Below, in pieces: positions 11,101 to 20,923 of a stretch of 64,000 nucleotides of DNA. Position numbers and translations under genes: made by a program. The stretch covers positions 310,001-374,000 of the forward strand of contig JAKUHH010000201.1 of NCBI GenBank assembly GCA_022701365.1, written 5' to 3'. The notes under the pieces were generated by a model. The model searched no databases. It was not told the DNA's origin and saw only the letters and a program-made list of their open reading frames with translations. The first letter of the stretch is position 1; every line of letters starts with the position of its first letter. This DNA comes from Mycocentrospora acerina. Taxonomy: Eukaryota > Ascomycota > Dothideomycetes > Pleosporales.

Positions 11101-12123
11101 GGGCGTTGGACTAAGGCGGAAGAGCTAGAGATTCAAGTAATAGAGATGAGGAGAGGGGTGCTTGGTGAAGAGCATCCAGATACGTTGATCAGCAAATCTA
11201 ACCTAGCATCGACGTACACAAGTCAAGGACGATGGAACGAGGCAAGAGAGCTTTTCGTGCAATTGTTGGAGACAAGAAAGAGGCTACTTGGCGAGGAGCA
11301 TCCACATACGCTGGCTAGTACAGCTAACCTGGCGTTGACATACAGCAATCAAGGGCGTTGGACTGAGGCGGAAGAGCTAGAGATGCAAGTGATGGAGATG
11401 AGTAGAGAGTTGCTTGGCGAGGAGCATCCAGATACGTTGATCAGCGTATCTAACCTAGCGTCGACATACACAAGTCAAGGACGATGGAACGAGGCAAGAG
11501 AGCTTTTCGTGCAAGTATTGGAGACAAGAAAGAGGCTACTTGGCGAGGAGCATCCACACACTCTGGTCAGCACAGCTAACCTAGCGATAACATACAGAGA
11601 ACTAGGGCGATGGGAGGAGGCAGAAGGGCTACTTGTGCAAGTAATAGAGGCGTTTAAGAGGGTGCTTGGCGAGGAGCATCTAGACACGCTAGCAAGCATA
11701 GCTAACCTGGCGTCGACCTACAGGGAACAAGGGCGATGGGTAGAAGCAGAAGAGCTACTTGTGCAAGTAATAGAGACACTAAAGAGATTACTAGGCGAGG
11801 AGCATCCTTCCACGCTAAGAAGCATTGCCAACCTAGCGTTAACGTATAGGAAACAAAGGCGATGGAAGGAGGCGGAAGAGCTAGAAGTGCAAGTGATGGA
11901 GTCAAGAAAAAGGGTGCTGGGCGAGGAGCATCCGGACACTTTGACGGCGATCGGAAATCTTGCATTGACGCTCAAGTTCCGATGCCGCAACGAGGCTATG
12001 TCGATGATGGAGACATGCATGCAGCTGCGCAAACGGACTCTTGGTGATCATCATCCTGACACAGAGTCGTCGCTTAGAACGTTAAATGAGTGGCAGATGG
12101 AGAACATACAGACCAGACGCTAA
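8125..12123 (+). CDS. HET / NB-ARC / TPR protein (fungal NLR-like receptor)
   Basis: Single exon, 1332 residues. Start chosen at 8125: the frame upstream holds no ATG, and MRLLHF is the usual beginning of HET proteins. Residues 1-~225 are a HET domain (YAILSHRWG, FWIDTCCIDK, EWFTRGWTLQELLAP, NVYCLLGV), the fungal incompatibility module whose activation causes cell death. Next is an NB-ARC-type nucleotide-binding domain with P-loop GPGGTGKS at residues 283-290, a VLWIDA strand, CLLILDN (Walker B), CSIVFTTAS (sensor 1) and a GLPLA-like LPLAIVQAAAYM near 455. From ~residue 653 to ~1320 come about sixteen 42-residue kinesin-light-chain-type TPRs of the form GRWxEAEEL...LGEEHPDTL...NLAxTY. By family knowledge the TPRs sense a ligand, NB-ARC switches and HET executes. 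The ligand is unknown. Confidence 0.95.
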   Translation: MRLLHFNSSGRLVSTDFHEKTIPPYAILSHRWGDREVLFEDIGSGSYRQKDGYQKLEFCAKQAAQDRLQYFWIDTCCIDKWNLRERSRAINSMFRWYKNATRCYVFLADVSISTAGETHQQSDWKASFQSSEWFTRGWTLQELLAPTSVEFFSCEGQRIGDKASLEQLVHEITCLPLLALRNCPMERFTTTERMQWAENRETTEEEDNVYCLLGVLDVSMPVSYGEGRKKALRRLQIEVEEASSAPSMIPFPQNDRFVAQESQLAELIANLFSDKQTRLAIIGPGGTGKSQLALELAYRTRQKNKNCSVLWIDASDKDSLYHSYASIAQKLNIPGWDDERADVKQLVKHHLEGKTVMQCLLILDNTEDTSLESSGLSAARAVDLINYLPQSERCSIVFTTASSDTAKRLALQNLVELRELIPDTAQRMLENYLDNPVSSDEQKEAKLLLHELSYLPLAIVQAAAYMNTKDITVQQYRSQISRHKEQALKQRNKLSKEEYGIKNPIVTTFFLSLDQILCENALAAEFLFIAACVHTKDIPLEILEASSPQEKEDAIKVLSRYALIIRRPADSALDLHRLAHLALRMWLQKQESLSHWTQRAIAQLLRVFPDHDHSSRSKWRRLLPHAKYALSYGPTEGENGDRAALVWKCALTLHIDGRYNEAEELFAQVLDTKKRVFGEEHLDTLASIANLASTYREQGRWMEAEELEVKVLETRKRLLGEEHLDTLASMADLALTYNKQGRWKEAEELKVQVMETRKGLLGEIHPSTLTIMSNLASTYRSQGRWKEAEELEVQVMETLKRVLGEQHPNTLNSMANLALTYKSQGRWKEAEELFLRATELFKRVLGEEHPDTLTSMANLASTFWNQGRWTKAEELEVQVMETRKRALGQNHPDTLTSQSNLAATYSDQGRWKEAEELEVQALETRKTVLTEEHPDTLNSMANLASMYKNQGRWKKAEELEVHVMETRQRVLGEEHPSTLVSMANLALTYSNQGRWTKAEELEIQVIEMRRGVLGEEHPDTLISKSNLASTYTSQGRWNEARELFVQLLETRKRLLGEEHPHTLASTANLALTYSNQGRWTEAEELEMQVMEMSRELLGEEHPDTLISVSNLASTYTSQGRWNEARELFVQVLETRKRLLGEEHPHTLVSTANLAITYRELGRWEEAEGLLVQVIEAFKRVLGEEHLDTLASIANLASTYREQGRWVEAEELLVQVIETLKRLLGEEHPSTLRSIANLALTYRKQRRWKEAEELEVQVMESRKRVLGEEHPDTLTAIGNLALTLKFRCRNEAMSMMETCMQLRKRTLGDHHPDTESSLRTLNEWQMENIQTRR
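10081..12060 (+). repeat. ~16 tandem 126-bp units encoding TPRs
   Basis: In-frame minisatellite inside the HET/NB-ARC/TPR gene with period 126 bp (42 codons). A 252-bp (two-unit) block at about 11091-11342 is followed directly by a close copy at 11343-11594; the 48 bases at 11215-11262 and 11467-11514 are identical. A separate 47-base identity joins 10156-10202 with 11668-11714, twelve units apart. Both point to recent duplication or conversion. Confidence 0.9.
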
Positions 12124-12572
12124 TGATGCTTGAGCTGCATATTATTACACTGGTTCTACCAGGGAAAGTAGCAGTGACAAGCTGTATGGGTGAGGTGGCC
12201 TCATCGCGAAAGCGCGGCCAATCCATCCACAGCGCACACAAGAGAACTTCTTATACTGATGATCACATGACTATCTTTGAATGCTACCAGCCATAGACCT
12301 GTTCTGCTACGCTATCAGACAAGGCCCTTAGCAAATCGGGCACGGGGGAGATGATAAACATCGATAAATTTTCAGTAGCGACCATGAAGAGCTTGAAGAA
12401 GACCTAGCGGACTTGTTGTATGTAATTCTGTACAGGCAGAGAGACGTGGGAAGGTTTTCAGTTGCTTTGAAGTCCGAGTACCCATGGATTTTCTCGTGAT
12501 GGTGTGGTTCTCGCTACGTAGTGGGGGATACTATGCTTATCGTGTGAGCGGGTGAAATGAACATGTTTGTTC
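12124..12572. other. Convergent intergenic region
   Basis: Lies between the 3' ends of the HET-domain gene and the lactonase-like gene. I see no gene or repeat in it. Confidence 0.5.
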
Positions 12573-13691
12573 CTAGATACCGGCTTTCAATGGCACCTTC
12601 CACTTCTCACTATACCAATCATTCAATTCCACAATACCCTCAATCTCCTTCTTACCAGGAGCTATTTCCTCGCCAACTTTAAAGTCATGGGCACCAAGAA
12701 CCCAGAAATTCTCCTTCTTTGCAAATTCCCTCGTACGTCGTATTGCCTCAATAGCTTCATCAGGATCAGCATGCATACCTGACTTTGAGTATGGTGGACG
12801 AGCTGTCGTTAGGGGATCTTCTAGCAAGCCAAAGTGATGGAAACAGTCTCCTGCTAACAACACAAACGTGCTTTTGTTATTATCCGCCGTTGTTCGAATA
12901 AGCATCATCTGATGCCCCGATGTATGTCCCGGGGCGTCAATCAAGTACGCTGAGCCGTCGCCGAAGGCATCAAACGCTCTGTCAAAAGCGCCCAGCCCAA
13001 TCCAACTCGGTTCCTTCAGCTCTACGGCTTCATATAGGCCCTTCTTGATGCCTACTGCTACTATGCCTTCTCTCTTGTCACCCGCTTTCTTTAGCACATC
13101 ATCTGAAATAAAGGCTTCGACAATCTTCCTGCTCCCATCTGTCGGTAATGTCTCGCTCAATGTAGGCGCGTTCTCTTCAACCGGGTACCCAGGCCTTGCA
13201 TAAGTACAAGATGTCGGACCAACCCAGAGCTCTGCATTTGTGAATCCGGCTTTAGCTCCATCTCCCACGTGGTCAAAGTGCATGTGAGAAAAGATCACTG
13301 CTTTGACCTCTTCGGGCTGCTGTTCAGGCGTTCCATATTGTTTCAAGATTTCTGCGGGTGATTTAGGCTCGCACTTGAACACTGGGAGTACGGTCTTGAC
13401 AAGCAGGGGTGGAAGATTCTCAAGATCTTTGCGCATTCCGAGATCAAAAATATACGTGTTTCCCGTGGCGGTATGCTCAATGAGGAAGACGTAGTCTGGA
13501 GCATAGAAAACCTTGGGTTTGCTAGGGTTCTCTTCGGGATGCTTCACAGAGTCGTTCGGCTCGTTGGGGCCGGGGAGGAGAACCATGTCTGTGGGGATGT
13601 AAAGACCGCCGGCTTGGATGAGATGTACTTTGCATGTTGCGTTTGCGGGTGGGATTGGGTGCCATGGGAGATTTTCAAGGGTGTAATTCAT
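12573..13691 (-). CDS. Metallo-beta-lactamase-fold hydrolase (lactonase-like)
   Basis: Single exon, 372 residues from the ATG at 13691. The zinc-binding core of the MBL superfamily is complete: HMHFDH at residues 136-141 (HxHxDH), APGHTSGH supplying the next histidine, LLAGDCFHH with the bridging aspartate, and a final GAHDF. Spacing and the start (LPWHPIPPANATCKVHLIQAGGLYIP) resemble fungal and bacterial N-acyl-homoserine-lactonase/YtnP-like proteins, which open lactone rings. No signal peptide, so probably cytosolic. The physiological substrate (mycotoxin lactone, AHL or ester) cannot be told from sequence. It points toward the HET-domain gene with no sign of shared function. Confidence 0.88.
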   Translation of the reverse strand: MNYTLENLPWHPIPPANATCKVHLIQAGGLYIPTDMVLLPGPNEPNDSVKHPEENPSKPKVFYAPDYVFLIEHTATGNTYIFDLGMRKDLENLPPLLVKTVLPVFKCEPKSPAEILKQYGTPEQQPEEVKAVIFSHMHFDHVGDGAKAGFTNAELWVGPTSCTYARPGYPVEENAPTLSETLPTDGSRKIVEAFISDDVLKKAGDKREGIVAVGIKKGLYEAVELKEPSWIGLGAFDRAFDAFGDGSAYLIDAPGHTSGHQMMLIRTTADNNKSTFVLLAGDCFHHFGLLEDPLTTARPPYSKSGMHADPDEAIEAIRRTREFAKKENFWVLGAHDFKVGEEIAPGKKEIEGIVELNDWYSEKWKVPLKAGI

Positions 13692-14981
13692 GGTTTTCTA
13701 TTGGTTCCTTACGTTTTTGAGTGGTATTGCAGAAGCAAAGTACCCTCCTGGCAAACGACTTACGGTTTGCTGGGGACAATGACGTCATATATTGGTGCTT
13801 TAGAATAGACATACTATTTATTCGTGTTAGTTGCAACTATCCTCGGCTCAACGGATAACAACTTTTACATGGCGTTTTTAGTGTCGAGCATATTTTAGCC
13901 ATGCCTGTGTCAAAGGATCACATGCTTGAGGGGTCGAGAATAAGCTAGCCATTTTTAAACATCTCACAGACATTCGAGAAGAATAAAATTAACAAGATAC
14001 GAATAATTATAATACCAGCTAGTTGATTTTCTTACTTACCAGTGTCTCTGTTTCTCAATCTATGAAGTGTTTTTTACTCATCAATTCTTGAAATTCCACA
14101 GTCCATCAGTCACTTTCATCTCTACTCCTTATCCCTACATATCTCACACTTCCTCTCCACATCCTCGTACAAAACCTCATCTAGCTCCTGAAGTTTCCCC
14201 GCACATCTTGCACCCTACCGACAAGCATCCTGACAACCCTCTACAGTTGTATCCTCATGTATTGGCCATTCTGTTTCAAGTGTTGCTTGCCTAGTATCTT
14301 CTCCTGGGCTGGGGCGTTGGTAGTTGGCTGGATGGATGGGAGAGTTGTGAAAAGGATTGCATGAGTAGCGTGTCAAGCGGAGGTAGCACATCAGCGAGTA
14401 TTCAAGGTGGAGATGTCCACGGGGCAGCTTAAAAATAAGGTGTCGACGATAAGTGTTCAACTGACGGGTTCGATGTGTCGGACTATTTGGGAAAGTAACA
14501 AAATGGGAATTTCTCTACGATGAATAAATAGGGATCTCGGAAAGTATTAACGAGCATTGTAGGATCTGACACCTACGCGGAAATCTTCCATTAACGCGTG
14601 ACCATGACAGCAAAGAATGAGTGTTTCACTTGCACACAACGTGTCGGTTCATATGGAACACAAAATATATGCGGCCTCTATCAAGAAGAAGAATGCTGAA
14701 GTTTGAACCACAGGAGACAAATGTACCAGAATGCTGCCCAAACGCCGACGCAAGTAGTGCAAATCTCCAACACTCTCTCTGCAATAGTTCTTTGAATTAA
14801 CACGAAGAGAAATCTGGAAGTCTGTAAATACTATGCTTGACATAGCTTTCCATTATTTGACAATGTATGGGCAACACGATCACTACCTTTTCACAGAGAT
14901 GAGTGATATTGACTGGTGTTGTAGTTCGTAAGTGACTTGTTATGCTGATCATGGTGATTCTGCGTAAGAGTGTTTGCTGCT
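13692..14981. other. Intergenic region
   Basis: About 1.3 kb between the lactonase-like gene start and the carrier gene stop. AT-rich in places; only short frames without family resemblance. No RNA gene or repeat recognised. Confidence 0.5.
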
Positions 14982-16177
14982 TTATTTGACGAGGATGGGA
15001 GCAACCTTGCCGGCCTTCTCTGCAGCAAGGTTGGCTAGCTTCTGCAGCTTCTCGGCGCGGACTTGTCGGACATAGCGGAAGAGGAGAATGAATGAGAGTT
15101 CAATTCTACGTGTCAAGTCAGCGAGAGCTCGGACATGGGAGGTGAAACTGTATGTACCTTTCCTTGGTCATCATGAGAAATCCTTGAACAAGCAAACCCT
15201 TCAGGATCTGGGGCCCAATGCCCTTGAAGAGTGCCCAGGGGCCTTCGTGCTCGATGATGTATCGCATGACCTCTGTGAATGATTTGAACGGTACGCCATT
15301 CCTTACTGGCGGTGGCTTTGACTGAAGGCCAACTTTTGCGACAATGAGAGGTTGTGTAGCAATCGTGGCAAGCATTTTAGACAGCGATCCGAGGACTAGC
15401 GGAGTTAGCGACAAGTTATCTTCGCCATGGTGCAACACAACTTACGGAACGCTTGTGCCGGCTTCAAAGTCTTCTGACCTGGGTACAGTGACTCTCGCAA
15501 TCGCTGGTAGGCGCCATACGTGATAGACGGGTTAATGACGAGCACCAGACTCGCCCTCAGACCTCGCCAGAGTCCTGTCCACCCATCTTCGCTGTTGATC
15601 ACGTCCATGGCTGTAGCAACCATACCCTTGCGCTCCGCCTTGTTCATGGTCTGTTGTCGCGTCGTCACGACAGCTACCGGGATCGTGAAGAGTTGAGCGA
15701 GCGCTCCAGCTACTGCTCCCAGCGACAGCTCGGCTGCAGTGCCTGGGGCTCCTGTAAGGCTGCGGTTGGCCACATACAAGCTGCGAACGATGGTATACCA
15801 GTAGAAGTAGGCGAAGTTGGTGGACGCGACACCAAGCAGCGAGCCAAACATGCCGGTGTAGAGGCCAGAGATACCCTCATTCGCTACAACCTTGCGCAAT
15901 GCGTCGAGTGCGCCATCGTAATGCTCGCCATCAGCAGGGTTTGCGTCGCTTGAGTTTGTGGTGCTCTTGATCTGGACTTGGAGTCGCGTCTTGATTCTAC
16001 ATGGTGGTTAGCTATTGGCGCGACACTATCTGATCGTACACCTCCAACACAGGTCGCATCGCGGTGAGCTTACAAGTCAAGAGGATACACGAGTGTATTC
16101 GCGATGACAGCGCCAGCAGCGCCCGCGACAGCATTACCCCATGGTGGTAGCGCATCAACCTTGGATTGACCAGCCAT
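14982..16177 (-). CDS. ANT1: Peroxisomal adenine nucleotide transporter (mitochondrial carrier family)
   Basis: Imports ATP into peroxisomes in exchange for AMP, needed for fatty-acid activation. Four exons: 16177-16074, 15996-15446, 15395-15158 and 15105-14982, joined to 338 residues. Introns start GTAAGC, GTAAGT and GTACAT. Three carrier repeats are visible through YPLDLIKTRLQ, IPVAVVTTRQQT and TQPLIVAKVGLQS, each followed by the expected G-x-W/Y-x-G block (GLYTGMFGS, GLWRGLRAS, ALFKGIGPQ). INPSITYGAYQRL and LGSLSKMLATI are characteristic of yeast Ant1 rather than of Pmp47, whose first motif differs. The C-terminus is a lysine-rich helix. The gene shares a 606-base divergent promoter with the calpain gene. 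Confidence 0.9.
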
Positions 16178-16783
16178 TTTGCAAGTGCTCTATTCGAAGG
16201 CGGAGTAGGAACGGTGCTGGTAGCTTTTTACAGTGGGCAGAGGTGTGTTAAGGTTAGCCAAAATGCGCAACACTCTATTTCATGGCCAGAACAAATAGGA
16301 TGCTTTTAATATCGGAAAGCTGCAAGGCACACCACGGCTGTTCAACGGAGGAGAAAGCGGCTCTTGAGCCCGTCCTCGACATTCGTCGCTCCATGCCTTG
16401 ATAGCGCAATCGCCCGCAACCGAGGCCGAGGTTGTTTGAATGCCCATGACGTCCGACCACCCGTGCAGTTTCGCCAACGTCTTTCTTCTCACATGTGGTA
16501 CTGAATGGAAGATCTGAAATCGTCTTCTCCATTCATTGGAGTCTCAATTTTTTAGCGATGCGAAATCGTGGCAGCGCTCAGAAGTAAAGATTGATAGTCA
16601 CGACGCGGCTAAGAGCAGACACGTGATCTAATCGATAGTTGTCTCGAATACGGGCGACACTAAGCTAGCCTTCACCTCGACAACAGCCCTTGCATCACGA
16701 AGGCTATTGTTAGGTGATGATGCTACAAATCATTTGTCTTGATCAGCTCTTCACTCCGTAGCGCTCGCTCCACACCACTCACC
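16178..16783. promoter_or_regulatory. Divergent promoter, ANT1 / calpain
   Basis: 606 bases between two head-to-head start codons, so both core promoters must lie here. No distinct TATA box or regulator site seen; frames at 16275-16532 are unsupported. Confidence 0.5.
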
Positions 16784-19700
16784 ATGGACAAGGCGGCTCA
16801 ACTCGAAGCGTGCAAAGCTGCGGCAAGTGTACGTGACACAGGCGACCATAGCTCAAGACCCGAATATGTTTTTGACTCTCCTTGCTCTTCACTTACACGA
16901 ATGGCAGAACTACCGATCACGGTTGCAGACAGCTGCTACTAAAGATGAGGCGCTCACGCTTGCAATCGGTGTTGCTGAGAATCTCATGAAAGCGCTTAAG
17001 TTGTCCTCAAGTTCAGACGAGAAGAAACAGCTCAAGTCGCAATGTGCTGTGATTATGGACGTTGCAGACCGCATTAAAAATGCAAAAGACTGGACACCTT
17101 TGATCAAGCAGCAGCAGCCTGAGATCAACAGACATGAGCAAATCGGTCAATGGGCAACGAATGTCACAATAACCGCAGGGTCAACTAATACTCATGATGA
17201 ATTAACCTCACAACTAGCCTCTTCTTATTGTAGTTCCTCCTCGACTACTTTGTCTGCAGAACAAACTTCCAATGCATCAGGCAGATCGGCACCATCTTCA
17301 ATTCTTCCTGATCGGAGCAAGCGCGCCAACGAGTTGAAACAATCAGGAGTAGGCAATTCTGACGTACCTGCGTCTCTCACCAACCCCTCTGACCAGCAAA
17401 CACCCTTCCTGGGCAATAATGTACTTAGCTCAACTTCTAGAGGCGAGCGTACGGCCAATGTCAAAACACCGCCTATCTCATCACCAGAACCCTCGTCCCT
17501 GCCAGTCACTCTGTCAACTCATCATCTGCATGGTCAGATTGGCGGAAAAGCAGCATTTCAATCTCCCCTTGTTCCCTCTTACTCTCAAATTCGTAGACTA
17601 ATAGAGCCCATTTCGAGCAGGAAGCGTACCAAGAAGGAGGATATCATCTTATTAAAGGCATCGATAGTCAATGGGTTTAAATGTCCACCTTGGGACAAGA
17701 ACCCATTTATAAACGAGTTCATACCACAAGAAGGAACTGGACTGTTCAAGTGAGTTGAATATTGAATAGATGAAAATTCTTTTAACAGCCGCAGCGATAC
17801 ACGAGAACTCAGTCTCTCAGCCTACCAGCAGCAGTTTTTCAAGGGCTGGTTGCATGCACAAGATGCAGTGCCACCGCCGTCAATGTTTTCAGGCGACAGA
17901 AGTAGAATCAGGCCGTCAATGTCAAGCGAACATCCTATCGACCTCGTGCAGGATGCAGCATCGGACTGCTCAGTGATAGCGAGCTTATGCGCTGGAACTG
18001 CTCGTGCAGAGCGTGGGCATGATCAAGTCGGTACAACCCAAATACGATGGTTTCACTGCTAAATAAAGCAGATGCTTGCGAACAAACTATACCCCTTCGA
18101 TAAGCAGCTTGGAAAGCCTGTACTTTCGGCAAATGGAAAATACGTTGTGCGACTCAATTTTAACGGTTGTTGGAGAAAGGTAGTTATCGACGATCGATTA
18201 CCCGTATCCAGTACACATCGGGTGCTTCATGTGATTGACCGTCGTAACCCTGCATTGTTGTGGCCTCCACTGCTGGAGAAAGCGTACCTAAAGGTTCGTG
18301 GAGGCTACGACTTTCCCGGCAGCAATTCATGCAGTGACCTGTGGACGTTTACAGGCTGGGTACCGGAACAAATATTTTTGCAAGAGTAAGTAGGAACAGT
18401 GTGCGTTGCGCAAATTGGCAAACTGACATTCTCCAGAACTAACACTGTTCCTGGACAACTATGGAACCGCATGTACAAAGCCTTTCTCTATGGAGACGTA
18501 CTTGTCACTGCTGGTACTGGCAAGATGTCTACTAAACAGGAGCGTGAGTTTGGACTGGAAGGTCAGCACAGCTACGTTGTGTTAGACATGAGGGAGACGG
18601 ATCACGATCGTCTCCTACTCATCAAGAATCCATGGGCGGAAGGCAAGGGGTGGCGTGGACCTCGCCCAGCTTCAGTGTCCATGCTTGATTCATCCACCAA
18701 TAGCGGTGACTCTCAGAGCAGCGTGGAGACTTATCATCGGGATAGCGTCCCGACCTCTGATCGACCTTATCCAACTACGTTTTGGATTGGCCTCGAGCAG
18801 GTCATACAACATTTCGATAGCTTATATCTAAACTGGAACCCCGGGTTATTCCGGTATCGTCAAGATATTCATTTTGAGTGGGCTGTTGATACTCAGCAGT
18901 TGCCCAGCGGATGCATTGTCAACCACCCACAATTTGCCTTGTTCTCAAAAGGCGCTGACCTCGTTTGGTTACTACTAAGTCGACACTTCCGGGACGCACC
19001 TGCAGATAGCAAGGACGGCTCAGATACTTTCAATGATGGCAGCATTCGCACCGACTCTCAAGTCAACGCATCAGGGGAGTCGTCGAAAGGATACATGAGC
19101 GTCTACGTCTGCAACGGACATGGAGAACGGCTGTATATCAAAGACACGTACCTAGAGTCGAGTGACTACGTGACGACGCCGCAGTGTCTGCTCCGGTGGG
19201 ATACAGATGCGAACTCAGCTTACACGATTGTTGTTGATCAGGACAATCTGCCTCCGTCGCCATATACCTTTTCATTGTCGGCGTTCTCCAACTCAGCCAT
19301 TACGCTAGAGCCAGCTATGCAGAAATATCCTGTGCAAAAGATTGAGCAAGGGGCCTGGACACGGCAAACGGCTGGCGGCAGTACTAGTTCGCCGAGATAT
19401 TTTGAGAATCCACAGTACACACTTGAGGTTCGCGAGCGTGGATCGCTTGCAATCCTACTCACCAGTACAAAGCACGAGCATGCACTACATGTGAAGCTTG
19501 CATTGGGACATGGTAAAAGGTTGTCTCGACTACAAAATCGGGACGTCATGGTAGACTCTGGAAACCACCGCAACGGGTGTGTGTTTGCGGAGATGAAAGA
19601 TGTACAGCCAGGGCTTTACACGATTATATGTTCTCTGTTCGAGGCAGGACACACGGGCGACTTCACACTTCGAATCGACAGCAGCAACGAAGTAGGACTA

Positions 19701-20147
19701 AAGCAAGTTCCTCGGGATGGGGCTGGGCTACTGTCGATGAAGCTGACACCGGCTTGCTTTGGGCCGAATGTGCACAAGATTGCAGCACCGCTTGCTCCTC
19801 ACCGGTTGGCGTCGTACACGATTATTGCAAGATTTGCAAAGGCGACGAGCCCGCGATCGGTTGACCTGGGGAAGCTGGCTCGCAGTCCGCTGCGACTCAG
19901 TGTTGAACTCGGACGGGGGCCAGAGCGCAAGTTTCTGATTGCCAGTGAACGAGGAGAGTATGCCGACAGTGCGACGGTGCGGTCTGAGAGCGTGAACATA
20001 GAGCCTGGTATGGGGGGAGACCTTTGGCTTGTGCTCGACAGACTGTCGGGGCCTGGTGGTGCTGTGGAAGAGTGGTATGATGTGGAAATGTACCTAGATA
20101 CGGCCCAGGCATGCACTGTTGGTGTATGGCGGAATTGGGACGACTAG
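16784..20147 (+). CDS. palB: PalB/Rim13-type calpain-like cysteine protease
   Basis: Acts at ESCRT-III in the Pal/Rim alkaline-pH pathway, cleaving the PacC/Rim101 transcription factor. Five exons: 16784-16828, 16908-17749, 17789-18026, 18072-18385 and 18437-20147; joined 1049 residues. A split MIT domain forms residues 1-~75 (MDKAAQLEACKAAAS, then ATKDEALTLAIGVAENLMKA), the module that binds ESCRT-III. A Ser/Thr/Pro-rich linker follows to ~residue 240. The protease core holds the triad: Cys356 in DCSVIASLCA, His524 in GQHSYVVL and Asn544 in IKNPWAEG. The C-terminal half is the beta-sandwich calpain domain III-like region. At 1049 residues it is longer than the ~850 typical of PalB, mainly through the N-terminal linker. 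The third intron uses a weak GTCGGT donor chosen by frame. Confidence 0.9.
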
Positions 20148-20923
20148 GTAGATGGACTCTGCGACGAGGTCAGGGTTGGGCATTTGCATCACGGGTAGAC
20201 GGCTAGCGATCACGACGATGGTCAGGCGGGGCCGTTGGGTGACGGAATCATGCATGAAGGAATAGGTAGCATGGCACACAAAGACTTTGATCATGTTGTA
20301 TTTTGGCTGCAGTCAGTGAGGCGGAGTAGTGGAGCCGACGGTATCAGGACGATGACTGCAAGCACATTGGCAGCGGCTGGGGTGGCAGAAGGGGTGCGAA
20401 ACGGCCGTGGTGGCGGTGAAACTGCATCCAATCATGGCGACACGAAGCGTCGGAGGTGCCCTTTGACTGCGGGCCTCGTGCAAGCGGCAGGCTGGTGCCG
20501 TTGACGCGTGCAGACATGCATGGTTGAGTTTTTGAGTCGACGCCACGCAAGGGATTCGTGATGGCCATGTCTCCAAGGGGCCAGTGTTGTCTCGGGCCTT
20601 GCCATGTACTTGCGTGAGCCTTGTCCACGTCCCAGACAGACTGGACAGCGTGCAAGACGGCGGCGCTACCCCGCCGAACAGCGACAGGCCTCGACAAACG
20701 CTCGGTCGACGTCAGAGGGACCGCGCGCCAAGCCAAGCGAGCAACTCGACGCCTCGACGACGGCGACGCCTGCGCTCGTCTCGTAGGCGGTTTGGATATC
20801 TGGCTAGTCGCCCCCACATACACATACACATACACACATGCACACACACACATATAGACATAGACACACCCATCCACCCGCATAACCTCGCAGACACACA
20901 CACACGCACACACGCACATAGAC
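20148..20923. other. Intergenic region with CA-rich microsatellite
   Basis: Contains the 3' end of the calpain gene and the promoter/5' UTR of the oxysterol-binding protein gene. From about 20815 to 20920 it is a run of CACATA/CACACA repeats. Long overlapping frames at 20344-21354 are low complexity and not genes. Confidence 0.6.
20815..20920 (+). repeat. CACATA / CA microsatellite
   Basis: Tandem CACATA and CACACA units in the 5' leader, ending a few bases before the oxysterol-binding protein start codon at 20924. Confidence 0.85.

Noticed and set aside
9923..12032. Many minus-strand frames with a regular 126-base pattern opposite the HET-domain gene
   Set aside because: They are mirror frames of the TPR repeats; the repeat keeps the antisense frame open. 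No independent domain or start context.
10081..12060. Regularly spaced repeats resembling a CRISPR-like array
   Set aside because: Units are 126 bp, contiguous, in frame and translate to TPR motifs in a eukaryotic gene; there are no unique spacers.
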